Shown here: in pieces, positions 1 to 12,958 of the stretch | Layout: each line of letters begins with the position of its first letter | How positions within the stretch are numbered: the first letter of the stretch is position 1 | From: Daphnia pulex | Taxonomy: Eukaryota > Arthropoda > Branchiopoda > Diplostraca > Daphniidae | Length of the DNA: 64,000 nucleotides | Assembly (NCBI RefSeq): GCF_021134715.1 | Contig: NC_060026.1 | Location: 15,491,001-15,555,000 of the forward strand | Direction of reading: 5' to 3' | The notes under the pieces: generated by a model | What the model saw: the letters and a program-made list of their open reading frames with translations, nothing else | What the model was told of the DNA's origin: nothing | The model's database searches: none | Position numbers and translations under genes: made by a program

Positions 1-505
1 GGTACCTCCTCGTCTCAGCGTCTTGATGTCATTCACCATAAATAATTCATTGGCGATTGCGGCTTTTATACAAAGTATATGCAGGCGGTACTACTACGTA
101 ATATGAATCACGCGAATCACGCTCGACTGCCTTTCTTATTTTTTTTTTTCTTGTTCGACGGCCAAATGGTTTCCGCACGAGTGGATTCCATTTCAAACTT
201 ATTTAGGATAAATGAAACCAGCACCACCAGCACCGATTACTTATTTTGCGTTATTTGGTTTGTTTGTGACAAACTGTTAGTAGCCGATAGCGATGAATAG
301 GCAAGTCAACTTGTGATGGATTTCTAAACGGTATTTAACGGCATTTCTGGAATGGTTGGATTTTTATTTTTTCAGGGGATTGTTTTTTCAGTAATTTTAA
401 TCTTGTAAGAAGCGGAGAAAAAAATAATTTAAAATAATTTATATGGCTAACGGGAATTTTCCGATGAAGCGGAATAATAGTGAAATGTATCAAATTTGTT
501 TGTTT
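1..505 (-). repeat. Duplicated upstream flank of a further MMP unit
   Basis: This stretch aligns by eye with 9735-9959 joined to 11785-12030, which is the region upstream of the second MMP gene. The shared landmarks include the segments around 45-60, 150-200 and 245-310 (for example the TTTGTTTGTGACAAACTG motif). Since the MMP genes run on the minus strand, their upstream flanks lie to the right, so this copy probably belongs to another unit left of the window. No coding sequence is supported in it. Confidence 0.6.
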
Positions 506-1327
506 TATTCATTTTGTATTATAAAACCAATATTTGGCTTAATTATTGATAATGTTATTCGGCTATGGGCCTTAGATAGGTAATAAAATCTGAATGAACG
601 GATAGAACTGGTTTTTATTTCTGGGCAAATATTTCCACACGGGGAAACCCATTTGAAATCGATGCAATAATTAATGTGATGTACTGACAGTTACTGAACG
701 TGATGCGTTACAGTATTTAATGCATGCATGCAGTATATTAATGAGAAATACAGACGGTTTCTTCCATTAATTATTTCGTTGCAGCTAAAATAATGGTCGT
801 ACCCTACATCCAATCGCTCTTTATTAAATGAATATTCATTCGGTTAAATTTAAATTGAACTCAAAACGATGAAAACCTATATAATTTAGTTTAGTTTTTT
901 AAATCTGACAATCAAAACGGGCTTTTTATGTCATCTGCTCCTGCGCTTATTTTTACAGATAGAATCAATAGCGAATTTTCTGTATAGCAATGCACGCCAA
1001 CAATGCGCGTGTAACAGTGAAACGGAATTAAACTATAGAATCAATTTTCGGCCGATTTCAATTCCGACGCGCCTTTTGTAGAAACCAAAATCGGTTTTTA
1101 CTTGCCGCGTCTATATTTTTGCAGATAAAAACTTGAAATTTGTTCGTGTATTCAGTAATTTGTTTTTCTTATCCTACAAGATAATTTTCGTTGAGAAATC
1201 CCCACCCCTAAATGAATTACCATCCATCCTCCATGTGTAATCCAATAAAACAATTTTGCGCAGTTTTGTTGTCAAAATCAGTCTAATAGTCGATGATGAT
1301 TTTTCAAGTTCAATTTTTTTATTATTA
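506..1327. other. AT-rich intergenic DNA, no gene seen
   Basis: No supported coding region. From about 1080 to 1320 the sequence resembles 1900-2120 and 2380-2640, so a roughly 200-bp 3-prime flank has been duplicated together with C1q terminal exons. Confidence 0.5.
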
Positions 1328-1839
1328 TTAATCAAAGGGAAGCGACAATCTCCTCCTCCAACATGAAACCGTTGAAATGAGTGCGAGGCCAATTGTCGTC
1401 ATACAGCAATGAACTACTCTCATTACCCGTACCCCGTACCGTACCGTACCCGTACCGTCAATTTGCACCCAGACTCGATCGCCTTTTTTTAAGTTTAGCG
1501 TCGACTGAAAGGACACTTGTTCGTTTTGACCGATGACGTTGATTCCCTCTTCAATATAACCATTCGCGATTCGATTACCGTTTAAATAAAGACTAACTCC
1601 TAAATCAACCAAAGTAGATAAAATTGGAAAGTCCACCAGTCCCGTGAATGAGAAGGAATAAATTCCCGTTCGCGGGGCTGTGAATATTCCTGTTGTCAAA
1701 TTCATGGCATTTCCCTCGTTGATCCGGACCAACTCAAACGGGATTGGGGTGGCAGTTCGTTTAAATGAAGAATTTCTCTGGACGTAGAAATGGACGGGCG
1801 CCGATTTGACGTCGTCGTATCCGATCCATTTCTGTCTAT
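1328..1839 (-). pseudogene. Extra C1q-domain terminal exon, frame disturbed near its end
   Basis: The exon opens with a plausible acceptor (CATAG then phase-1 continuation) and encodes a C1q module closely matching the last exon of the MMP-C1q gene: KWIGYDDVKSAPVHFYVQR at the start, FTAPRTGIYSFSF in the middle and LKKGDRVWVQI near the end. The expected ending (THFNGFMLEEEIVASL, stop at 1332) is present but in another frame; the shift coincides with a run of GTACC-type repeats at 1425-1459. It could be a spare alternative last exon of the gene at 2642-5160, the tail of a deleted copy, or intact with a miscalled repeat length. No upstream exon of its own was found between 1840 and 2641. Confidence 0.6.
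1425..1459. repeat. Short GTACC/CGTACC microsatellite inside a C1q exon
   Basis: Six or so imperfect copies of a 5-6 base unit of the type CCGTA(C). A unit length of 5 not divisible by three explains how a copy-number change would shift the reading frame of the C1q exon that contains it. Confidence 0.75.
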
Positions 1840-2641
1840 CTATGTAAACAAAATAATCGGACCAACAATTTACAAGTAAAAGAGAAACATGCCGTATACA
1901 AAAGAATAGAAAATTTAAAATTGGTGTGTGCATTGAAAATGTCTAGTTGCATCCACAGTTTAATTTTCGTAAAGATATTCCCACTCCTTCACGAATGGGA
2001 GTCGAACGAATTTTTTCCCCTTCCCTTATTTTTCTCATCCTGCGACCGTGAGAAGGAAATAATTAAAACTTATTTAAATCAAATTAAAACAGTGAAAAAC
2101 TTTATTAAAGATAAGCGAGATGTGTAGTTGCATTGTTTTCGTGTTAATTCCAAGAGAGCTTTTAAAATAAAAAATAAAATCAATTTTTATATCTGGCAAT
2201 CAAAATTAGTTTTTCACGTCCCGTGCCCTTGATTTTAAAGATAAACCAGTGATTTTTTTATGACGAGTGCGCAACTGAAATATTAATTCATCTGTAAAAG
2301 AATTTTTTGAAAATTTTAAACCATAAACGAATTACGGTCAAATGAATTTTCTCCCATTTCAAGGACTCCCATTTTTTGTAAATGTGGCAATCAAAATTGG
2401 TTTTTTGCTGGTCACGTCTAGAGTTTTGCAGATACAAATTTGAAATTCGTTTGTGTATTCAATAAGTGGAATTACATCTACAGTTCAATTTTGGTACATA
2501 AAATCTTACCCCTTAATGAATTAGAGTCGAACGAATCCCCCCCCCCCTTAAAATTCTCTTTCTCCCCAAATTTTCTTGTCGACATGAAACAAAATTGTTT
2601 CATGGGTCGAAAATGTTTCGTGTCGCCGATGAAGTTGAACC
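1840..2641. repeat. Duplicated 3-prime flanks between two C1q exons
   Basis: Two similar segments, about 1900-2120 and 2380-2640, share landmarks with each other and with 1080-1320 (a C-rich run after a GAGTCGAACGAAT motif, and a stretch reading GAAATTCGTTTGTGTATTC or near it). I see no exon here. The pattern fits tandem duplication of the final C1q exon together with its 3-prime flank. Confidence 0.5.
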
Positions 2642-5160
<2,519 letters not shown>

Positions 5161-6689
5161 TTTAAATTATTAATCAATTGCGTAACTAATAATAATTTGC
5201 AATACAAGCGCCTCTGCGTTGATGAAAATGAATTCAAGTTCTGATGCGGATATCTTTTCGGTTAGAAACTAAATTCACATCTGCTCACAAAGTAGCCAGT
5301 TGTTGTGGTTTTTGACGAGCTGCTGCTATGCGTATTATGTGTCAAAGGCTGTGGATTCTTGGGGTTTTTTTCCGAAGCGATGTCGCCAGTGAGTGACGCA
5401 AATGCCCCTTGATTCGAAGGGTCAGACTGAAGTGTTAGAACTAAATATTTATTTGCTGAACGATGAGACCTTTGTTGATCTTTGAAAATTTCACAAAAAA
5501 AATAAACAATTTATGTTTGTTTTATATTGGGAATTTTGTCGACTTTAACTGTTTTCATTAAACCGCGGGAAAAGAAATTTTTATAAAATTAAATTAAATA
5601 TTTTTGGAATTTTTCTATCAATTTTACATTTCTCTAGAAAAAAGAATCTGCAGGCAAATTAAGAAACTCACGAGAATTTGTGAGCTTGAAGAATGCCTCG
5701 GAATGCCTTCACTTCTTCGCGGCCATCGACAGTCTTATCATTTTGGTCCTCGGCCCCGCCCTCGGCTTGTGCTGGCACCGCCGTGACCAAATGTCCATTG
5801 CGTTCGACTTCTCTCTGCGATGGGCCTTGAAAATAAAAGCAGTGGCCTTTCCTGTGTCTCTTTTAGACCGCGGTGCTAGCGGACGGTTTGGATTTTTCAT
5901 CTGACATAACTGCCCCTTTTATTATTTAAACTTTGGAAAATGTGTCAACTGCTTAATGCCAACCCACCGGATGCCGAAGAACTGACCGAAGCCTATCTTC
6001 TGCAGCTATATAATCGCCGGATTAATATAGTTACCGTTTTTCTTTTTATTTACTCTGCATGGTTTTGTGTCTTCGTTGTTTAATTTTTATAATACAGGAA
6101 TTTGAATTTTATTCTTTTCATTTTACCCTTTTCATTGTAGGTTTATGCAGGATTTGGATACATCAAGGTTGCGAAATAACTATTAAAGGTTAATAGTTTA
6201 ATCATTGTTTTGAGATCGAACTGCCCTTTTCCTGAACAGGTACGGATTTCGCGCTCTAGTTTTAGGTAACCCATCTACGTCCACTTTAATGGCAGGGGAA
6301 ACGTCGTTATCATTTTACTCTTGTTTGCATATTTAAATAACACATCAAATAGTGAAATTCAAAACACCTTATATTACAGCCAATTGCCACATCTTACACA
6401 CACCTCCCAGATTTATCAGCACCTTGATACCGTTTAAAAAAAGTATTTCTTTTTTTGAAATTGATAAGTTTTACTCCAAGCGTAGCATGGCTAAAAGCTT
6501 ATTTTTTATATTTGATCAAGCTGGCTTATTTCTGCCCTAGATGTAAACCCTTAAACCCAGAACTATTGGTAAACAAAGGTATGATTTTATAAAGGTTTAT
6601 TTACTTATAAGTCTTATACAACCAATAAGTATAGGTGCCTATATTGCTTAACACCCAAGGAAGTATATTTATTAATGTCCTTATCCTGA
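5161..6689. other. Upstream flank of MMP copy 1 and unassigned DNA
   Basis: The part from 5161 to about 5760 is duplicated at 9131-9730 and contains the promoter region of the MMP gene; no clear TATA box was found. From 5760 to 6689 I see no recognisable gene. A 47-codon open frame at 5940-6083 (starting MCQLLNANPPDAEELTEAYL) and a GC-richer patch at 5700-5890 are the only coding-like signs, and neither matches a family I know. Confidence 0.5.
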
Positions 6690-9130
6690 TTACAGGTTCA
6701 GATTCCAAGCGGAAAAATAAGCATTAGAGCGACTCGTATCGTTGGTCCCCTTGTAGCCCACCAGATTTCCATCGTCCTGCATGATGAGGAAGCAATCACC
6801 TCCTTCCGCATTCCTGCGACTCTTCCACAAAGGACTTTCCGGCTTGGACTTGTCTATGACCGTGATGTGGCCATCGTTGCGCAATTGGACTTGATTGGCA
6901 CCTTTACCAGCAGTGACTGTGGAAAATTCAGCCTTGCCACCCTTGTCACGTTTGTAGATGACGAAATTTCCATCTTCCTGCAAGATGGCCGCAAATTGGC
7001 GATTCTGCGACATCAGGTATTGATTGGTGCTCAAATGATATCCGCGTCTCATCCGGTCGCCCATGCAGTTGCCTAGACGGCCGTCGAAAATGGCCTCTGC
7101 GATTTCAAAAGACTGCGCCTATAATTAAAGAAAGAAATTTAGCCATCTAATGACATAACTCTTTTTACATATTACTAACCCAATTGAAGCTTGAACGAAC
7201 TAATGGCCTGGTCTCGAAAGAATTAACGTCCCATTCCTCCATCGGGACGGCAGGAGATGCAGAACTGCAAGAATTCGACGGCTGACTCGGTTTTAGTCCT
7301 GGCTGGTCAAGTATTTATATGAAAATTTTTTGAAATTTTCAATAAAAGCGAATTGTTTTAGTTTTGAAAAATTTGATTTTTTGAATTTTTTTCAGTAAGG
7401 GAAAAATACTATTAAATTAATCCAAATACCTTCTAATTTTGTATTCAAATTAGTTCGTGTGTCAATTAAATCATTTCTCAGTTCAATATTCTTTTTCTCC
7501 AAATTGTTCACGGTTGTTCTAAAGAGCTCAAGAGTGGCTGCAATTAAGTTATACAATAATTTCATTAATACACATGGAAATTTAGAATTTTACCTCAAAC
7601 CTAGCACAAAAAAATTACATTTCTAGCATATACCTTCTAATTCAAGCGCCAATTTCCTGCTGAACTGATTCTTCCCGTACAGTTCCTAAAACGCGTTTTT
7701 TAATGAATCATTAAGGGAAAAAAAAAAAGGAAATTGAATCATTTTATGTAACGATTGAATTTCAAAATATTGGTTCAATGTACCTGGATGCCTTCAATGT
7801 CGTCCTTGTCTAATTTGAAATCAGAACTATAACCGTAGAACGGATACATCACAGCCGTGGTTACATGTGTGTGTTCCAGTCCCAAAGAGTGGCCAAACTC
7901 GTGAGTAGCCACCTGGAATAAATTTGTCCCTGTGCGGATACAAAGAAATAGAGCAACATTTAGAACTGAATTCAGTTAAGGAAAAACGCATTGATGGATG
8001 CAAATCAATACACGTTTTACCTTTAACAGAGTCGAGCGTCCAGGTTTCACCATCGTCAAAATGAGCATCACCTCCATAAATGGGATAGGTAGCGTGAGCT
8101 AAAGTACGACCCGGGCCATCATTGAAGGATGGGCAACTTCCATGTTCTCCAGACGCAAAACTAAATTAAACAACCCAAAAGTATAATTTATGAAATTGTG
8201 CCAGATAATTAACATTATTCACTATTTGTAGTAAATAAATGCCAGGTAATGGGAAATTATTTCATTAAATCAATATACATACAGGATGTCGATGTCGACG
8301 TCAGCCGATGTATTGTTGACATGGACGAAGGTCAAATCGGTCACGTCCGCCCACATCTGAAAGGCTCTGGCGATTTCACGATCTACGTCAGATTTGGGCA
8401 TATCCTCCGTGTATTTCTTAATTTTATAAGTTAATTGTTTCTTAGGCCAATGGCTCCCTATTGAATTAACAATTTGTACAAGACCTTATTTGTAATATTG
8501 CTTATCCCTGCCTTGAATGGCGAATCGCTTCCGGCGAGTGCTGGAATGACCGGTGCGAGTTCGATCCGCAACACCACAACGCGGTTTATTAATCAATTCC
8601 AATGTCTCCTTATCAAGTTCACCTGCGAATCAATTTTTGAAAAAAATTTCTCTTTATACATAATCGACTTATTATTTTAAAAAGGCCTGAAGGCAAATGT
8701 AAATACTGTTTCAATGACCTTACCCGTTTTCTTCAATCCAGCAAAGGATTGAAAATCTTTAATTGCATCAATGAAAGATTCAGCTTTAACACTTTCCGAA
8801 TAAGAAGAGTCCTGAGGCCCACGTTCCAAATAGCCGAATCTTTCCAGGTATTCCTAAACGATGACGTTATGAAAAAGAACATGCAAATAAGCAACATTAA
8901 GATAATCCTAATAATTGCGAGGTCTGCTGGTTTTATTGCGTTTTTTCGCTGGTGAACTAAAATGATTGGCAACATGACTGAAAATCAAGAAACCGGGAAT
9001 TATAATTTTTTAAAACGGAATTATTTACCGCTGCTTCGTCGGCACTGTCGATTGGAGCAGCGACGACATAATTTATTCCCGACAAGTAACACACGAAACA
9101 CAATGTTGTCAACCACATTAGATGCCACAT
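6690..9130 (-). CDS. Second MMP, apparently fused to a B-type (mannose-binding) lectin domain
   Basis: Paralogue of the MMP-C1q gene with the same exon plan: 9029-9130, 8724-8853, 8512-8622, 8283-8457, 8021-8160, 7784-7929, 7634-7685, 7430-7537, then 7180-7298 and 6690-7118, about 503 residues. It keeps the signal peptide, cysteine switch PRCGVAD, furin site RRKR, zinc motif [11 protein letters not shown], Met-turn VMYP and the coiled coil. In place of C1q it reads in phase into a bulb-type lectin with two intact mannose motifs, QEDGNFVIY and QDDGNLVGY. Two acceptors four bases apart (CAGCCAG, 7299-7305) precede exon 9: the second gives the lectin fusion, the first gives a short tail ending PDGGMGR. 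Alternatively the lectin is a separate gene starting at ATG 7242, since ATATAAATA lies at 7312-7320. The protease part is certain; the fusion is an inference. Confidence 0.7.
7312..7320 (-). promoter_or_regulatory. TATA-like box upstream of the B-lectin exons
   Basis: ATATAAATA on the minus strand, about 70 bases before an ATG at 7242 that opens the lectin frame. It would support an independent lectin gene, but it lies in an AT-rich intron and may be chance. Confidence 0.3.
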
Positions 9131-9951
9131 ATTTTATATCAAACAACTAAGCGACTGCTGAGTTGAAGAAAAAAGTAATCCAAGTTCTAATGAGGATCTT
9201 TTCGCTCGGAAACAAAATTCACGTCTGCTCACGCTTCGGCCACTGTTGGTTGCTGGTTTTTTCGCGATAGCTGTGTAAAGTGTGTGTTGAGGCTGTGGAT
9301 TATTAATGTTTTTATTCCATCGATGTGTTGCCATCAGTATCAAATTTAAAATGTCCTTGGGATTTGAAGGTTCAGACTGAAGTGGTAGAACAAAATATTT
9401 ATTTGCTTTATAGACGATGAGACCTTTGTTGATCTTTGAAAATTTCACCCAAAGATAAACAATTTTTGTTTGTTTTATATTGGGAATTTTGCTTACTTTA
9501 ACTGTTTTCATTAAACCGCGAGAAAAGAAATTTTTAAAAAAGTTATATTTTTATATTATTATTTTTTTTTCTATCAATTTAAATTAAGATTATTCCTCTA
9601 GAAAAAAGAATCTGCAAAATAAGAAACCCACAAGAATTTGTGAGTGAAGAATGTCTTCGCTTTTTCGCAACCACTGACACTCTCTTATCATTTTGGCCAT
9701 CGGCTATAGCCCCGATGGCGTCCACCGCAGGATGAAGCTTTTCTTGTCTCACCATCTATATTCATATGTCATTCACTATATAAATAATTCATTGGATATA
9801 TTGCGGCTTAGTATATAAAGTCGTATTAATCACGCTCGACTGCGTTTCTAACTTTCTTTTTGTTCGACGGCCAAATGGTTTCCGCACGAGTGGATTCCCT
9901 TTCAAACTTATTTAGGATAAAAGAGACCACCGGTTATTTATTTTGCGTTAT
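9131..9951. other. Upstream flank of MMP copy 2 (duplicated)
   Basis: From 9131 to about 9730 it parallels 5161-5760, and from 9735 on it parallels the first 250 bases of the window. The alignment is interrupted at 9959 by an inserted element and resumes at 11785. No coding sequence is seen. Confidence 0.6.
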
Positions 9952-9959
9952 TTTGTTTG
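9952..9959. repeat. Left target-site duplication TTTGTTTG
   Basis: Eight bases directly flanking the left terminal inverted repeat. The same eight bases follow the right end at 11777-11784. Confidence 0.75.
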
Positions 9960-9984
9960 GGTAAAAGTCTATTTTACCCGACCA

Positions 9985-10255
9985 ACTTCTTACTTTACTT
10001 TACTTATCTAATTCACTTTACTTTACTTAATCTAGAAAAGTAACTAAGCGGGAATGAGCCCGAGCGTAGCGAGGAAATACAGGGGTTTTGGGTGGGTATA
10101 ATAAAGTATAATAAAGCATCAAACCATACTTCATTATACTTTACTATACTATAACCAAAAACAACTATATTTTTACGGTATGCTCGGGCTTATTCCCGCT
10201 TAGTTACTTATCTAGATTAAGTAAAGCAAAGTGAATTAGATAGGTAAAGTAAAAA
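9985..10255. repeat. Long imperfect inverted repeat (fold-back) inside the transposon
   Basis: The left arm, ending in GCGGGAATGAGCCCGAGC near 10061, matches the reverse complement of the right arm, which begins GCTCGGGCTTATTCCCGC near 10182. Arms are about 80 bases with a few mismatches and enclose about 120 bases. It would form a strong hairpin in DNA or RNA. Confidence 0.75.
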
Positions 10256-10704
10256 TACCACTTACTTTATTTACTTAAAGGTAATCCAATTGCCGCAATA
10301 CAAAACGAACTTAACAGCACAACTCTATGTCCCTTATTAAGGAATCAACATGATTTCTTCGTAAAAGCAAATCCCAAATTCTGCAGTTAAGATGGCGAGT
10401 TTTTGGTTTCACGAACAATCTGTGATACACTTCTGAGTCGTTATTAGCTACAAAAAGTCTAGTCAAAATACGCCCGTCTAATTCCTGAGATGTTGCACTA
10501 CCACCGTCAAAAATCAAACTAATTCAGGTGTCGTCTGCTACGGAAATTCTCAGACGTTGCATGCATCACAATTTGAGCCATACTTATACTTTGAATATTA
10601 AATTTTATTTGATAAGTTTTCCACGCAACACATGATAAACTTAAATATAAAAGTAAATTTTTTATCAATGTGCAGTGTTTGGCAATGAATCGCAGTAAAA
10701 ATGT

Positions 10705-10752
10705 TTTTTTTTGTGGGGGGGAGACCCCCCCAACCCCCCCTTTTTTTTATTT
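10705..10752. repeat. Homopolymer palindrome of T, G, C and T runs
   Basis: Runs of T, then G7, then C7 twice, then T, forming an imperfect palindrome inside the transposon. No coding meaning; prone to slippage and assembly error. Confidence 0.6.
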
Positions 10753-10875
10753 TTATCCAGATTGTCCCCCAAAAGCCCACCATTTCAACTTACGCTTTTT
10801 ACGCTAAATGATTTGTTAACGAAAACAGCCAACAAACATCGAAATTTTTCAGCCATATTATACTTATTAATATAA

Positions 10876-10914
10876 CCTAACCTAACCTAACCTAACCTAA
10901 CCTAACCTAACCTA
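10876..10914. repeat. Interstitial telomere-like array (CCTAA)7
   Basis: Seven perfect CCTAA units followed by CCTA. The other strand reads TTAGG, the ancestral arthropod telomere repeat. It lies inside the transposon. Confidence 0.85.
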
Positions 10915-11120
10915 CTATACTTTACTTTATCTTATAAGTATACATGAAACGTCAAAATCATAATAAAGTAAAGTAAAGTATCTTCATCATGATATAATAT
11001 AGTAAAGTTCCATGACCTTTATATGAATAATAAAGTATAGTAATATAAAGTAACAACTTGATTGCCACTTACAAGTTGTTAATAATACAGTAAAGTTTAT
11101 AATGATTTGATGCTACTTTC

Positions 11121-11190
11121 ATCGATCGTGGATTTGAACCACCAACCATTATGTTAGAATTCTAGTGCTATGCCACAGCGCTAATCGACA
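11121..11190 (-). repeat. tRNA-like relic, first copy
   Basis: On the minus strand there is a polymerase III B-box-like GGTTCAAATCC and an A-box-like TGGCATAGCACTAG about 30 bases upstream. The acceptor stem does not pair well. This looks like a tRNA-derived piece carried by the transposon rather than a working tRNA. Confidence 0.45.
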
Positions 11191-11398
11191 CTTCCTCGAT
11201 ACGCAAAATGTTTTAATAACATTTACAGTTATATCATAATAAAGTAAACTGTAATAATTTGAATAAAGCTGTATTTATATGGCACAATGAACTTCATAAT
11301 AAAGTAGGATAAAATAATATAACGTTAAAATAAAAAGTAAAGTAAATCTTGATTGACCCTTACTTTAAAATAAAAATAATTTAATTTATATATTTCAC

Positions 11399-11467
11399 CT
11401 GATCTCGGATTTGAACCACTGAGCCATGAATTTCTAATCCAGTGCTATACCACAGTGCTAATCGACA
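11399..11467 (-). repeat. tRNA-like relic, second copy
   Basis: Resembles the copy about 280 bases to the left, including TAGCACTGTGGTATAGCACT and the B-box GGTTCAAATCC. Two copies in one element suggest internal duplication. Confidence 0.45.
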
Positions 11468-11776
11468 TTGCTTCGATGTGAAAATAAATAAACTAAATAA
11501 TATTTCACTATTATGTATTAATTATGAATTTTTGGCAACAGTGTTTTAATAATATTGACAGGATGCCAGTCTGCTACACGGTAGGGAACGAGAGGTTGTA
11601 CGTGAAATTTCTCGTATTTAAGTAAAGTGAAGTAAAGTAAAGTGAAGTGAAGTGAAGTAAAGTGTAAATTAAGTGAGTGTAGTAATAATTGAGAATTAAG
11701 GAAAAAATTAAGTATAATAAAGTAAAAATAAAGTAGAATTAAGTAAGGTTTTGGTCGGCTAAAATAGACTTTAACC

Positions 11777-11784
11777 TTTGTTTG
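11777..11784. repeat. Right target-site duplication TTTGTTTG
   Basis: Identical to the eight bases before the element. Comparison with the empty paralogous site in the first 300 bases supports exactly 8 bp. Confidence 0.75.
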
Positions 11785-12958
11785 TTTGTGACAAACTGTT
11801 AGCCGATTATATGCCGCGATTGCGGATGAATACATAGTCAACTTCAAGGATTCCTAAACGGTATTTAAGGTCATTTCCGGAATGGTTGGAATTAATTTTT
11901 ATTTTTTCAGGGGATTGCTTTTACGGTAATTTTAATCTTATAAGAAGCGGAGAAAAAAATTTATATGGCCAACGGAAATTTCCCGATGAAGCGGAATAAT
12001 AGTGGAATGTATCAAATTTGTTTTTTTTTTTTAAATTCATGGTTCAAATGAATTACACATTTCGTTTGTTCGATTGATTTTCATCATCACGCATCCAATT
12101 GGCAAGGATTGGCTTCGCGTGAGCGTGCCGAACATTACATGGGTCCATTTCCCACTTAGCCAACATAAAGTCCAGTCGTTTGTGTCGGACATCACCTATA
12201 GCATTGACCTTCTTTTTCCCGCTAACGGATGGACATTTTCACGCACATGCGCATATCATCAATGCGCAGCATAACTGTTTGATTGCGCCATTTTCAAATG
12301 CCTCAAAACAATTTCTTTGGGTTATTCTCCCATTAAATATTATCTGTTGCGTTACAGTTCCGATAAGAGCCGAAGAATCTTTTTCACCCCTGACCGAGTT
12401 TATAGTACCGGTTTCACCGTCACCTTTATTACGAAGCAAAAAAAAAAAAAAAAAAATCAACTAAAAATTGACGACAATTTCGTGATATCACGGAATGTCA
12501 TTCAAGTTGGTCGTCTAATTATCAGAAATGGAAATCTTTTTGTCGGATTCCTTTTAACAACGAACTTTTAACAGTGAATAAAGAGAAGCCTCAACCGTTT
12601 TATACATTTAAAATGGCGCGGGATATGTTTCAAACTCCCATCAAATCAAGAGATAAGAAGAAAATTAGTTGAAGAAAAAACCTGATTAGCATTTAACTCG
12701 AAAGAAAAAATATCCAGCGTATAATAATGAACTCGCCTTTTATATAGTGTGACACAAACAATAGTATTCCAGTTTTTTCCCACGCATACCAAACATATCA
12801 GCCAGGAGATGAGCCGTTGCAGCATATGTCCGTTATTATTGTCCAGCAATAAATGAGTACCCCGTGAAGAATAGTTATGACACAAGACATTAGATCTTCT
12901 GGACAGCAAGTCGCTTTTTGCACCACTGGATCAAATATAACCCACTGGATTTTAAACC
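11785..12958. other. Intergenic region before CUB-A
   Basis: The first 245 bases continue the duplicated MMP flank. The rest, including an A17 run near 12439, holds no gene I can support. The boundary between the MMP array and the CUB cluster lies here. Confidence 0.5.

Larger units (their letters stand above)
9960..11776. mobile_element. Non-autonomous DNA transposon, hAT-like by its 8-bp target duplication
   Basis: A 1.8-kb insertion with matching ends. The left end begins GGTAAAAGTCTATTTTACCC and the reverse complement of the right end begins GGTTAAAGTCTATTTTAGCC, about 24 of 27 bases identical. It is flanked by an 8-bp direct repeat TTTGTTTG (9952-9959 and 11777-11784), and removing the element with one repeat restores the exact length of the uninterrupted paralogue at 245-270. 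No transposase frame is present. The interior holds AGTAAAGTA-type repeats, a fold-back (9985-10255), a palindromic C/G run (10705-10750), a telomere-like array and two tRNA-like pieces. The 8-bp duplication points to hAT; family membership is otherwise unproven. Confidence 0.75.

Noticed and set aside
5604-5904. Overlapping frames on both strands at 5600-5900
   Set aside because: GC-richer flank shared only partly with the second copy at 9600-9730, where the frames are not kept.
12180-12571. Frames around the A17 run before CUB-A
   Set aside because: Several frames in both directions through a homopolymer, none with domain or splice support.
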